A stretch of 53,443 nucleotides of DNA, from contig JAIOHU010000277.1 of NCBI GenBank assembly GCA_019912845.1, positions 1-53,443 on the forward strand. Direction: 5' to 3'. A program made the translations under genes and the position numbers. Each line of letters begins with the position of its first letter. Position 1 is the first letter of the stretch. This DNA comes from a bacterium. Its GTDB lineage: Bacteria > Electryoneota > Electryoneia > Electryoneales > Electryoneaceae. Below, piece after piece: positions 36,219-45,948 of the stretch. The notes under the pieces are model-generated. The model was not told where the DNA came from, made no database searches, and saw only the letters and a program-made list of their open reading frames with translations.

Positions 36219-38516
36219 ATGAGAAGAAAACTGATTATCCTGATGGCAATTATTCTGGTTATTGCAGAAAACCGAGTATCACTTTCCCAGCAGTTGGACT
36301 CTGTATGGTCAGTCATTTGGCCCGGGCCTGAAAGAAGAAATGTGACTCAAGAAGCTGTTTGTGTACAAGAAAAAATTGATGGAAACCTTATCCTATATGG
36401 GTTTGGCTACAACAATGGCAATGCAAATGGTTCAATTGTTAGGACATATACGATGTCAGGTGACTATGTTCAATCAACATATGCAATTCCTACCAATGGT
36501 CGTGGTAACTGGCTTGAACCTACGGAAGACAATGGCTGTGCTATTCTTTCGTTTTATCCTGCGTTCGGGAGAATGGACTTTACTAAGCTTGACAATGGAA
36601 TGGATGACGAGTGGACGCAACGTTTTCAATTCTTCATTTCGAACTATCCTGAACACTTCTGCAAAATGGGAGACGAAGGATATTTAATTGTCGGTAGAGC
36701 GAAAACAGACGATGATTTTTACGCGATCGATGCGCTCATGGTGGCAACTGATCTCCAGGGAGATACACTTTGGACTCGTCTGTATGGTGAAGAAGGGTAT
36801 TGGGATTCAGCCCACTGGGTAACTCCACTTTCAGATGGCAACTATCTTGTTGTAGGTGAAACCAACTCATTTGATGTTGAAAATACCAACTCATTTTTGT
36901 TGAAAATCACACCTGAAGGGGAAACGATCTGGGTAACCCTGCTTGGCGAAGAATTTTCCCCAAGACCTGGTGCGCAGGCAACTTCAGCATTTGAGAAAGC
37001 GAATGGTGACATCATTGTTGGAGGAACGGCTTTGGGTAGGTTTACTTCGGAAGGCGAACCGATCTGGATTCAACCAATTTATACAAAAAACATTGTAGAA
37101 GCGCATGATGGCGGTATCATGATCATTGCCCGCGATTTTGAGATGCCGGCGGATTCATTGAACGTGATAAAAACAGATGAGTCAGGCGAAATTCAATGGA
37201 TAAAATCTTTCTATAATGAACTGACCTTTCATGGCGAATCAATCAGCAGAACCTCTGATGGTGGTTATGCTATCGCTGGTTTTAAATATATACGAGAGTA
37301 TGAGTTTGGTCAGCTTCTTATGAAATTGTCATCCGAGTTTGAAGTCAGCTTGTCAATACCTCTGCAATCGAATTATTTCAACCTGGTAAGTTTCCCTGTT
37401 CAGCCCTATTTCCCTGCAATTTCCCGTATTGTTGAAAACATCGCAGACCTTGTGATTGTCTATAACGATCAGGGGAACGTCTACATTCCAGAGAATGGAA
37501 TAGATACCATTGAGGACATCGATGTAGGGGAAGCGTATCGTCTCTTCGGCACAACACTCGACACACTAACGATCAGAGGTGTTCCTGTAGACCTGACTCA
37601 TGAGTATTCCCTTGAGGGTGGCATGTGGAACTGGCTGGGGCATCCATTTAATGAACAAGTCTTAATCACAGAAGCAATGAATACAATTGCGGAAGTCATT
37701 CAAATTGTAATTTCAGATGATGGTCGTATCTGGATTCCCGAACTGGATTTGAACACGATTGAGTTTCTGCAACCTGGCGAAGGATTGATGGTGCTACCCT
37801 TTGAGGATGTAACTTTCCAGTATACAATTCCTGATCAGCAATTTGGTAGAAATAGAACATACCCGAACGAAATAGTCAATATAACCACAGACCATACGCT
37901 TCCCTCGATTTCCAATGGAAAGCCCTACGCGATTATTGTCGAACTGGAAGAACGCATTCAGGCGCAGAATCCGTCTCTGATCAAAGTTTATGATGGTGAT
38001 TTATTGGTGGGTGAAGCGATACTTCAAGAGAACCAACGTTTCAACCCAATGGTCGCCTGGGAAAATGATGAAAAGTACGGGCTTCCCGGCTTTGTGGCGG
38101 GAGATTCGATTATTATTAAAGTATTTGATGAACAGGGAAGGCTCATTGCTGAAACCGACAAAACGTCAGAAATGCATACCTTCGGAGATGGAGCGTACGC
38201 TGAAATTTCATTATCAGAAAGAAAACAGGATGGCACGCTACCAACCGAATTTACCGTTGAAAACGTCTACCCGAACCCATTCAACAACACAACCACTGTC
38301 CCGTTCAGCTTGCCGGAAGCGGAAAAAATACGCTTTACACTGTTGAATGTTCTTGGGCAGGAAGTCTACAGCCACCAAGGTCGGTTCAACGCTGGCTATC
38401 ATAAATTCACACTGAATTTGGGTGACGGTTTTTCGAATCCCGGCAGTGGGGTGTACTTCCTGAAAGTAAGTTTAGCAAACCAATCCAGAATGCAGAAAGT
38501 GATTTTATTGCAATAA
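36219..38516 (+). CDS. T9SS-exported protein with DGGY-type propeller repeats
   Basis: 765 residues; ATG 36219, then the signal peptide MRRKLIILMAIILVIA. Residues about 25-375 contain repeats of the kind DGGYAIAGF, DGNYLVVGETNS and EGETIWVTLLGEE, spaced 50-60 residues apart, a pattern of beta-propeller proteins that often appear next to T9SS domains. Residues about 381-539 are the two-part WNW module (SNYFNLVSFPVQP and MWNWLGHPF). A beta-sandwich and the T9SS domain from VYPNPFNNTTT complete it. Part of the 3' end (38125-38284) is almost identical to the preceding gene. Its specific role is unknown. Confidence 0.86.
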   Translation: MRRKLIILMAIILVIAENRVSLSQQLDSVWSVIWPGPERRNVTQEAVCVQEKIDGNLILYGFGYNNGNANGSIVRTYTMSGDYVQSTYAIPTNGRGNWLEPTEDNGCAILSFYPAFGRMDFTKLDNGMDDEWTQRFQFFISNYPEHFCKMGDEGYLIVGRAKTDDDFYAIDALMVATDLQGDTLWTRLYGEEGYWDSAHWVTPLSDGNYLVVGETNSFDVENTNSFLLKITPEGETIWVTLLGEEFSPRPGAQATSAFEKANGDIIVGGTALGRFTSEGEPIWIQPIYTKNIVEAHDGGIMIIARDFEMPADSLNVIKTDESGEIQWIKSFYNELTFHGESISRTSDGGYAIAGFKYIREYEFGQLLMKLSSEFEVSLSIPLQSNYFNLVSFPVQPYFPAISRIVENIADLVIVYNDQGNVYIPENGIDTIEDIDVGEAYRLFGTTLDTLTIRGVPVDLTHEYSLEGGMWNWLGHPFNEQVLITEAMNTIAEVIQIVISDDGRIWIPELDLNTIEFLQPGEGLMVLPFEDVTFQYTIPDQQFGRNRTYPNEIVNITTDHTLPSISNGKPYAIIVELEERIQAQNPSLIKVYDGDLLVGEAILQENQRFNPMVAWENDEKYGLPGFVAGDSIIIKVFDEQGRLIAETDKTSEMHTFGDGAYAEISLSERKQDGTLPTEFTVENVYPNPFNNTTTVPFSLPEAEKIRFTLLNVLGQEVYSHQGRFNAGYHKFTLNLGDGFSNPGSGVYFLKVSLANQSRMQKVILLQ

Positions 38517-38630
38517 GATACCAAGAGATTTTCCCGATAGTTTATACTGGATTTTTCATGCTCTAGTGCGATTACATTGTTTAATTTTTCTAAGCAAGCG
38601 GTTAACGAGATTGAGTTTGAGGAGGCTAAG

Positions 38631-41087
38631 ATGCGACACTTTTCTGATTTTCTACTTACTGCAGCAATTTTTCTGCTGATCAACACGACCCTGAATGCTC
38701 GAATCGTTTTTCAAAGCCATCCTTTCTCCGAAGATACGACCTATGCAGAACCTTCTCGCGTCGAACAATTTGATATTAACAGCGACGGTTATGCTGATGT
38801 ATTCTTCAATTCATACAATCGGACGCATTTTTTCATAAATGATGGAAACGGAGAATTTGCAGAGTTTTTTCCAACAGAACGCAGTATTAGGTGGCTTGTT
38901 TGTGCAGACTTTGATCATGATGGAGATAATGACTTCGTAATAGATTCTGATTCTCTGATAATTCTCGAACAGGTAGGTGATTTGGAGTTTGAAGAAATTG
39001 TGCTGGACTTCGCTTCTTTCTCAAAACTAACTGTAGCTGATATAAACAACGATGAATTACCAGATTTACTGATGTATTCAAGCGAACCTTCCCTGTTTTA
39101 CCTGCAGAACAATGGTGATATGACATTTGCCGCAAGCGTTATTTCAGAGGATGAAACGACACCCTATAGTATACAACCGATTGATTTTAATAATGATGGC
39201 TTCCTCGATTTTATTGGTAGTTCGAACGATGTGATGGGTTGGTGGGAAGGGAACGGAGAAGGTGAGTTCGTTGAGCATATAATTGCCGATACCCTTAGTA
39301 GAGGGATTCATTTCAAAGCTCTCGATCTGGATAACGATGGAGATATAGACTTCTTCACGAGTCCAGCTACCCATGATGGGTACCCAACCACATACAGGTG
39401 GGTAAATCGCGGCGATAACGAAAACTTTTATCAGGAGGCGATTTATACGCAACCTGAAACAGGTGATATACATACACTTGCAACAGTTGATATCAATCGT
39501 GATGGAATAGAGGATCTGCTCACAGGGAACTATCGTTGGTCGGATTGGAGTCTGTCTTACGGGGCGTTGGTCTGGCATGAACTTGATTTCAACGGGGACA
39601 TTGTATCATCTGATGTTCTTGTACATGATGGTGCCTACTTTGCGGTACCGGCATTTATTAACGCTGATGATAACGTTGATTTCTTTTGTACGCTTGCAGG
39701 AAGAAGAATGCTTATCAATTATCTGGCGTGGATGGAGTGGACAGAATCAGACTATGAAGTAAGCAGAATTGCTTTAGAACAACCTTTTACAAGCAATCCG
39801 CAATTGTATGATTTTGATGAAGATGGAGATCAAGATCTGATCGTAATAACTTCTGATAATATCTATGAGTACGATGCCAGGCTTCTTTGGTACAGAAATG
39901 ATGGAAATGGTGCGTACAATCAAGGTGAGCTAATTGAAGATTCGCTTGGATTTTCACTTGAATATACTCTTGCAGACTTTGAGGGGGATGGAGATGTCGA
40001 TTTCCTGCTTTCAAACGACTGGTCTGGTAGAATAAGAATACTCAAAAACCAGGGAAACGAGACTTTTACGCTTCACCTTCTACCCTTTGAGTCTGAAATC
40101 AAATCCTGCTACACAGATTTGGATTCAGATGGTGATATTGATATTGTTGGTGTACTCGGGGACCCTGAAGAAGATGCTGACCTGGTTTGGTGGGAAAACA
40201 GGGATGGAGTTGAGTTCGCTGAACCAGTCGCGATGCTGTCCCATACTACAGTTCAAGCTACGTTGAAGCCAGTAGATATCGATGGAGATGGTGATCTGGA
40301 TCTACTTTCGGTTAACCAGGATCAGTTTTATTATTTCGTTCAGGTGCAACCCTTTCGCTTTGAAAAACGTGAATACAACAATCTTCCACCTCTCGGAAGC
40401 TACTGGTATGATGATATTGCGATTAAAGACATCGATTTAGATGGAGATATTGACCTGTATAACCAGCACGATCTATACCTCAATGATGGTGAGGGATACT
40501 TTGAGTTCCAAGAGATTAATCCACCCACAGAAGACCTGAGAGTCACGCGTGCACCAAAAATAATTGATCTGGATGGAGATGGTGATCTTGATCTTCTTGG
40601 AAAATATCTGGAATCGACAGCCTGGTACGAAAATGATGGCAACTTGAATTTTGAAACTCATCTGCTGGACAACGAAAAGTTTACCTCTGCAGCAGTCGGC
40701 GATATCGATGGTGATCCCGAACTGGAAATCATCGGGTGTCCCATGTACGGTGGCGGGTTTCTGGTTTATGACACCACTCCCCTCTTCAACGTAAAGCACA
40801 ATCAATCGGGGAACCTACCAAATACTTTTACCCTGTCCGCACCCTACCCAAACCCTTTCAACTCAACCCTGCGTGCAACCTTTTCGCTTCCCCAAAAAGG
40901 TGATGTGTCCATTCATCTTTTTGATATACTGGGTAGAGATGTTGGCAAGGTCGTGCAGGGAACCTTCCAGCCCGGCAAACATCATTTCTACCTCGATGCG
41001 AAGGGGTTGGCGTCAGGAACCTATTTTTTGAGGGCTGAAACAGAAAACGGTCTACAAACCTCACAGAAAGTGATTCTAGTGCGGTAG
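38631..41087 (+). CDS. T9SS-exported FG-GAP/VCBS-repeat protein, paralogue A
   Basis: 818 residues from the ATG at 38631 (MRHFSDFLLTAAIFLL), with GAGGAGG ahead; the frame is open upstream to 38577. Behind the signal peptide run about ten repeats with calcium-binding-like acidic motifs such as DFDHDGDNDF, DIDGDGDLDLL and DLDGDGDLDLL, interleaved with WWEGNGEG-type strands, the FG-GAP/VCBS seven-bladed propeller pattern. The C-terminal 80 residues (YPNPFNSTLRATFSLPQKGD) are a T9SS sorting domain. The last 236 bp are 98% identical to those of the next gene, whereas the upstream part is much more diverged. Likely a surface calcium-dependent binding protein. Confidence 0.9.
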   Translation: MRHFSDFLLTAAIFLLINTTLNARIVFQSHPFSEDTTYAEPSRVEQFDINSDGYADVFFNSYNRTHFFINDGNGEFAEFFPTERSIRWLVCADFDHDGDNDFVIDSDSLIILEQVGDLEFEEIVLDFASFSKLTVADINNDELPDLLMYSSEPSLFYLQNNGDMTFAASVISEDETTPYSIQPIDFNNDGFLDFIGSSNDVMGWWEGNGEGEFVEHIIADTLSRGIHFKALDLDNDGDIDFFTSPATHDGYPTTYRWVNRGDNENFYQEAIYTQPETGDIHTLATVDINRDGIEDLLTGNYRWSDWSLSYGALVWHELDFNGDIVSSDVLVHDGAYFAVPAFINADDNVDFFCTLAGRRMLINYLAWMEWTESDYEVSRIALEQPFTSNPQLYDFDEDGDQDLIVITSDNIYEYDARLLWYRNDGNGAYNQGELIEDSLGFSLEYTLADFEGDGDVDFLLSNDWSGRIRILKNQGNETFTLHLLPFESEIKSCYTDLDSDGDIDIVGVLGDPEEDADLVWWENRDGVEFAEPVAMLSHTTVQATLKPVDIDGDGDLDLLSVNQDQFYYFVQVQPFRFEKREYNNLPPLGSYWYDDIAIKDIDLDGDIDLYNQHDLYLNDGEGYFEFQEINPPTEDLRVTRAPKIIDLDGDGDLDLLGKYLESTAWYENDGNLNFETHLLDNEKFTSAAVGDIDGDPELEIIGCPMYGGGFLVYDTTPLFNVKHNQSGNLPNTFTLSAPYPNPFNSTLRATFSLPQKGDVSIHLFDILGRDVGKVVQGTFQPGKHHFYLDAKGLASGTYFLRAETENGLQTSQKVILVR

Positions 41088-41445
41088 TTCTCTAAAGTTT
41101 GTGCTCAAATAAGTTGTCGGCTGTTGGGTTTTTGAGGTTGCGTGGGGATGCACCCCCCTGCCTGTATGCATTGCTGCGAGCTACCCAAATTCAAACGCAT
41201 AGTGATTAAGAAGGTGGATTTTCAAACATCCAATTGCGTAATATGCAGTGATTTGAAGTAGAAAAGGTAGATCACTGGATATCGAATGATCCGACCTGAA
41301 CTAGTCTTGCTTGACTATTTTTTTATCAGTAGTTTAGTAGTAATTACTTGTTAAAGGCCACCGTTTCAGAACAGCAGACTAATGCCAGAGAATCAAGTCA
41401 ATTGATTCCTGAATCAGACCTGAAGTGCATTTTGACGGGGGCGGT
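41088..41445. other. Intergenic region between the two FG-GAP genes
   Basis: 358 bp with no gene. A small hairpin GGGG-ATGCA-CCCC lies at about 41144-41156. The rest is AT-rich and probably holds the promoter of the second FG-GAP gene; no element can be assigned with confidence. Confidence 0.4.
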
Positions 41446-43923
41446 ATGCGTATTTCATTCCCTACATTTATTTTGTTGTTTACGATTATTTCCGCATTCA
41501 ATACTACTTCATCAGCTCGAGTCGTTTACAAGAGTCATCGATTTCCTTACCGCTTGCCATTTAATGAAAATCTTATTGGGTATTCCTTCGATATAAACGA
41601 TGATGGTTTGCTGGATCTTTATACTCAGTCCTATTTCAACCGTTTTTTCCTTAATACTGGCAATGGGGGTTTTGATTTATTTTCTCCAACAGAGAGGGAA
41701 GTTAGGCGGATCGTTTGTGAAGATATGAATCAAGATGGTACTCAAGATTTTGTAATTGTGGCAGGAAACAGTCAACTTTATATCCTGGAACATGATGGTG
41801 AAATGAACTTTACTGAGGTGTCGTTACAAGATATTCCTGTCAACCTTGTTTATGCAGGTGATTTTACCTCTGATGGACTTCCGGACTTATTAACCTACTA
41901 TGGGGGAAATTATCCAACCCTTATGCTTTGGGAAAACACCGGCAATTTACAATTCACAAGAGAAATTGTGATGACAGGGAATAATACTCCCAAATATCTG
42001 GAACTGGTTGATTTCAATTTTGATCAAATCCTCGACTTCGTCTGTTACGCTGATTCATCTACTTTGTCGTGGTGGGAGGGAAGTGGTAGTGGTGAGTTTA
42101 CAGAACATACCATCGTTGATACGCTCAGCAACACCAGGGGGTCAATTTCATTTGATGTGGATCATGATGGTGATACTGACATCTTTACTTGTTATCACGA
42201 TTTTGAGGGATTGATTCTGTATAAATGGTTAAATTCTGGAGACGACGAATTTTTCACTCCCGAGTTTGTAGACACCACCTATGTTCCCATTGATCCTGGT
42301 CTCATTTCCACATTTCAAAGATTCAAACTGGCTGATATGGATGGCGATAACAATTTGGACCTGCTCGTTGGAAATCACCGTTGGTCTGATTGGGGTATCT
42401 CTATCGGAAACTTAGCCATCTATAGCTTTGATCAATTCGGTGAAGTGGTGAACAAAGATGTAATCGTTCATGATGGAGTAGAATTTGCCTTCACCGGTAA
42501 TATTAACAACAGACGTGGCACAGATATTTTTTGCACTATGCCCGGGTGGAACACACTGGTTAATTATATAGCCTGGTTTGAAGGGACAGAAACAGACTAC
42601 TCTAAACGAAATCTACAAAGCCATCACAAGTATAATTACCTTCCTGCTTTGATAGATTATGATGATGATGGCGATTTGGACATTCTTAACCACAATGGAA
42701 TGGGTGGCTACCGGAATCCACTAAATAATTTAGTTCTTCGATTAAATAATGGCAGAGGAGGATTTGATAGCCCAATGGTCTTGAATGATTCAATTGGAAG
42801 AGTTTCCAAAATAAGTATTATAGATTTCGATACCGATGGTGATACCGACTTTTTCACATCAAATGGTCCTCAAATATACTTCTGGGAAAACATCTCTGCA
42901 GGTGAATATGAACAGAATGAAATAGGATTAAGCGTTGCACCAATTGAACTAACTGATTTAGATCAGGATGGTGATTTTGATATAATTGGTAGAGCAAATC
43001 CTGATGGAGAAGGATATGGTCTGGTGTGGTGGGAGCAAATGGTAAGTGGCGAGTTAAGTGAACCACAAATGCTCTGCCGAGATACCTGGAATGCAGAAGG
43101 ATTTATCGCGTTTGACATAGATTTCGACGGTGATGTTGATGTCATGAGTTCATTTCGACACAATTTCTTCTGGTACAGGCAATTGGAGCCGTTACAATTT
43201 GAAATAGTATTTTACGATGAATTTCCCGGATTGCACTATCCATCATTTAATGTTGCAGTTGCTGATATTGACTATGATGGCGATATTGATATCTATAATC
43301 AAGGCAATCTTTTCCTAAATGAAGGTGAAGGTGAGTTCCGAATTATTGAAATAAATCCATATCAAGAAGAACTACATGTAAGTGGTGCTGCTGAAATCGT
43401 TGATCTGGACCGTGATGGTGATCTTGATTTGATTGGTAAATACGCTGAGGCTGTTGCGTGGTATGAAAATGACGGTAATCTTAACTTCGAAACCCATATC
43501 CTGGACAACGATAAACTTAAATCAGTTGTGGTTGGTAATATTGACACTGATCCGGAAGTTGAGATAATTGGGGTGTCGGGCTACACTCCAGGAATTCTCA
43601 TTTATGATGTCAATCCTCAAGTGAATGTATCGGAGAAAATTTCAAAAAACATTCCAAACGATCTTTTACTTACACCTCCCTACCCAAACCCGTTCAACTC
43701 AACCCTGCGTGCAACCTTTACGCTTCCCCAAAAAGGTGATGTGTCCATTCATCTTTTTGATATACTGGGTAGAGATGTTGGCAAGGTCGTGCAGGGAACC
43801 TTCCAGCCAGGCAAACATCATTTCTACCTCGATGCGAAGGGATTGGCGTCAGGAACCTATTTTTTGAGGGCTGAAACAGAAAACGGTCTACAAACCTCAC
43901 AGAAAGTGATTCTGTTACGATAA
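41446..43923 (+). CDS. T9SS-exported FG-GAP/VCBS-repeat protein, paralogue B
   Basis: 825 residues from the ATG at 41446 (MRISFPTFILLFTIIS), with GGGGGCGG just ahead; an in-frame ATG lies seven codons earlier. It has the same design as its left neighbour: signal peptide, FG-GAP/VCBS repeats with DxDxDGDxD-like motifs (DIDFDGDVDVM, DLDRDGDLDLI, DIDYDGDIDIY) and a T9SS sorting domain whose DNA is almost identical to that of paralogue A. The shared start ARVVYKSHRF / ARIVFQSHPF shows that the two arose by tandem duplication. The gene is followed by a 750-bp gap with a likely terminator. Confidence 0.9.
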   Translation: MRISFPTFILLFTIISAFNTTSSARVVYKSHRFPYRLPFNENLIGYSFDINDDGLLDLYTQSYFNRFFLNTGNGGFDLFSPTEREVRRIVCEDMNQDGTQDFVIVAGNSQLYILEHDGEMNFTEVSLQDIPVNLVYAGDFTSDGLPDLLTYYGGNYPTLMLWENTGNLQFTREIVMTGNNTPKYLELVDFNFDQILDFVCYADSSTLSWWEGSGSGEFTEHTIVDTLSNTRGSISFDVDHDGDTDIFTCYHDFEGLILYKWLNSGDDEFFTPEFVDTTYVPIDPGLISTFQRFKLADMDGDNNLDLLVGNHRWSDWGISIGNLAIYSFDQFGEVVNKDVIVHDGVEFAFTGNINNRRGTDIFCTMPGWNTLVNYIAWFEGTETDYSKRNLQSHHKYNYLPALIDYDDDGDLDILNHNGMGGYRNPLNNLVLRLNNGRGGFDSPMVLNDSIGRVSKISIIDFDTDGDTDFFTSNGPQIYFWENISAGEYEQNEIGLSVAPIELTDLDQDGDFDIIGRANPDGEGYGLVWWEQMVSGELSEPQMLCRDTWNAEGFIAFDIDFDGDVDVMSSFRHNFFWYRQLEPLQFEIVFYDEFPGLHYPSFNVAVADIDYDGDIDIYNQGNLFLNEGEGEFRIIEINPYQEELHVSGAAEIVDLDRDGDLDLIGKYAEAVAWYENDGNLNFETHILDNDKLKSVVVGNIDTDPEVEIIGVSGYTPGILIYDVNPQVNVSEKISKNIPNDLLLTPPYPNPFNSTLRATFTLPQKGDVSIHLFDILGRDVGKVVQGTFQPGKHHFYLDAKGLASGTYFLRAETENGLQTSQKVILLR

Positions 43924-44673
43924 TCACAAGGAGACCGAGAGACAGCGCAGTAGATCACAGATTATTACGATTTATGACGCATCATTTGAGTTTAGCGGAT
44001 TTACCAGGAGCAGGCTTCCCATTTGAGCAAAAGATAAGGGGAGCCTAAACTTTTTCTACTGCTTGCAATGGATGCAGAGATTGTTATATTATTTCACATA
44101 GTCTGGATAAACTTAATAAAAACACAGAGTTGCGTTGTAATATATTTACGTTTTCGTTACGTTACACAATTGTGTTTTTATGGGGTTGGCTGGCGAGAGT
44201 GGTTGGGAAATGTGTACTTGTTGAATGGTTAAGTGCAGTATACAAAAGTGGTTATGGTCGGATAGTCGGTGAGGGAACTTGAAAAACAGTCCATTTGACC
44301 ACCGACAGGTGTACAATACGTAGCTATTTGAATAATTTGCTGAAGTCGAAACTCGTTATGTGCCATAATTCACAAAATAAAGCGTAAGTAGTTGTTATTT
44401 TTTAGTGTAGGTAAATGTTGGTTGGAAGGCTATTGAAGTCAGGAGAGCAGAGAGGGTTTATCCTGTTTCCTGGTAGGTAAATGATATGAATGAGGTAGGA
44501 ATCCAGATAGAAGATTTTTCAGTAGCCTGATGCTTGAAAAATTTGAAGTTGTTTGCGAAATAAATCACGAAATCGTTTAGCTGTTTTTTAACTTAATCAA
44601 AGTGGGTGCCTGAATGCTTCAGGGGAGGAGCGCAACTCGGGCGCATAACCACGGGTAAGGCATAGGAGGAATC
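43924..44673. promoter_or_regulatory. Long leader region upstream of dsrA
   Basis: 750 bp without a credible gene. It holds a terminator-like hairpin (44012-44055), a possible sigma-70 promoter (TTGCAA at about 44064, TATTAT 18 bases later), and a stem GTCGGTG / CACCGAC (44265-44271 and 44300-44306). A direct repeat CGAAAT spaced 12 bp lies near 44556-44573. The dsr operon promoter should be here, with a long untranslated leader if the first promoter is used. AGGAGG at 44664-44669 is the dsrA ribosome site. Confidence 0.45.
44012..44055 (+). terminator. Putative terminator after the cargo array
   Basis: Arms AGGCTTCCC and GGGGAGCCT with one mismatch enclose an A-rich loop of about 17 bases, then AAACTTTTT. 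It would separate the secreted-protein genes from dsr transcription. Confidence 0.55.
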
Positions 44674-45882
44674 ATGCCCAAAGAGTACAAAACCCCAATG
44701 TTGGATGAGTTGGAAAAGGGGCCGTGGCCAAGTTTTGTCAAGGAGATCAAGTTGGCGGCGAAGAACAGCCCCATGTCGAATGATCTGCTTGGACTACTTG
44801 AACGGTCATACAACGAAAGAATTGGTCACTGGAAGCACGGCGGCATCGTCGGTGTTATGGGGTACGGCGGTGGTGTAATTGGTCGTTATGTGGATGTTCC
44901 AGAAGATTTCCCGAACATTTCACACTTCCACACCATTCGTATCAATCAACCTTCCGGATGGTTTTATACGTCCGATGCACTGCGTACCCTCTGCAATATC
45001 TGGGAGAAACGTGGTAGTGGGTTGACTAACATGCATGGTTCCACTGGTGATATCGTATTTCTCGGAACCAAAACAGACGAGTTGGAACCCATTTTTTCTG
45101 AATTAACCGAAGCTGGATTTGACCTTGGTGGTTCAGGATCAGATGTTCGTACTCCAAGTTGTTGTGTAGGCCCGGGACGTTGCGAATGGGCTTGCTACGA
45201 TACACTTAAACTCTGCTACGACATCACCATGCGTTACCAGGATGAGCTCCATCGTCCCGCATTCCCGTACAAATGGAAATTCAAGATGTCTGGCTGCCCG
45301 AACGATTGTGTTGCTTCCATCGCTCGTGCGGACATTTCCATTATTGGGACCTGGAAAGATGATATCCGTGTTGATGCAGAAGAGATCAAGAATTACGACA
45401 AAGCCGGCATGGACATCTTCAATGATGTCGTCCTCAATTGCCCGGCGAAGTGCATGAAGTATGACGCCAAGGCGAAAGCCATTGAGATTAACAACGATGA
45501 TTGTCGTCATTGTATGCACTGTATCAATGCGATGCCGAAAGCACTTCGTCCCGGTACGGATACTGGCGCGGTTGTCTTGATCGGATCAAAGGCTCCTATC
45601 GTTGAAGGTGCATTGCTGTCGAGTGTGCTGATTCCATTTATCAACCTCGACGATGAAGATGAACGTGAAGATTTCTTTGATTTGATTGAAGAAATTCAGG
45701 ATGTCTGGTGTGAAGAAGGAAAGGCTCGTGAACGAGTTGGTGAATTCATCCAACGTGTCGGCATGGGTAATTTCCTTGAGGCTATTGGCGTTGAGCCGAT
45801 TCCGGAAATGGTCGCCTATCCACGTGATAATCCTTATGTCTTCTATGAAGATTATTATGATGACGAAGAGGAAGACGAATAG
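44674..45882 (+). CDS. dsrA: Dissimilatory sulfite reductase alpha subunit
   Basis: 402 residues. With DsrB it forms the cytoplasmic alpha2beta2 siroheme enzyme that reduces sulfite, giving a DsrC trisulfide in sulfate and sulfite reducers. The siroheme-[4Fe-4S] ligands are seen as CCVGPGRC and SGCPNDC, and an inserted ferredoxin domain as CPAKC plus [16 protein letters not shown] and [15 protein letters not shown] are family-typical. The start is fixed by AGGAGG four bases ahead. The protein ends in an acidic tail ([11 protein letters not shown]). Whether it works in reduction or oxidation is decided from the operon: the presence of dsrD argues for reduction. Confidence 0.97.
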   Translation: MPKEYKTPMLDELEKGPWPSFVKEIKLAAKNSPMSNDLLGLLERSYNERIGHWKHGGIVGVMGYGGGVIGRYVDVPEDFPNISHFHTIRINQPSGWFYTSDALRTLCNIWEKRGSGLTNMHGSTGDIVFLGTKTDELEPIFSELTEAGFDLGGSGSDVRTPSCCVGPGRCEWACYDTLKLCYDITMRYQDELHRPAFPYKWKFKMSGCPNDCVASIARADISIIGTWKDDIRVDAEEIKNYDKAGMDIFNDVVLNCPAKCMKYDAKAKAIEINNDDCRHCMHCINAMPKALRPGTDTGAVVLIGSKAPIVEGALLSSVLIPFINLDDEDEREDFFDLIEEIQDVWCEEGKARERVGEFIQRVGMGNFLEAIGVEPIPEMVAYPRDNPYVFYEDYYDDEEEDE

Positions 45883-45948
45883 GGTTTCTCTTCGGGACTG
45901 GGTAGTATTAACGAACAGAAAATTAAAAATTCGATAAAGGAGTAGATT

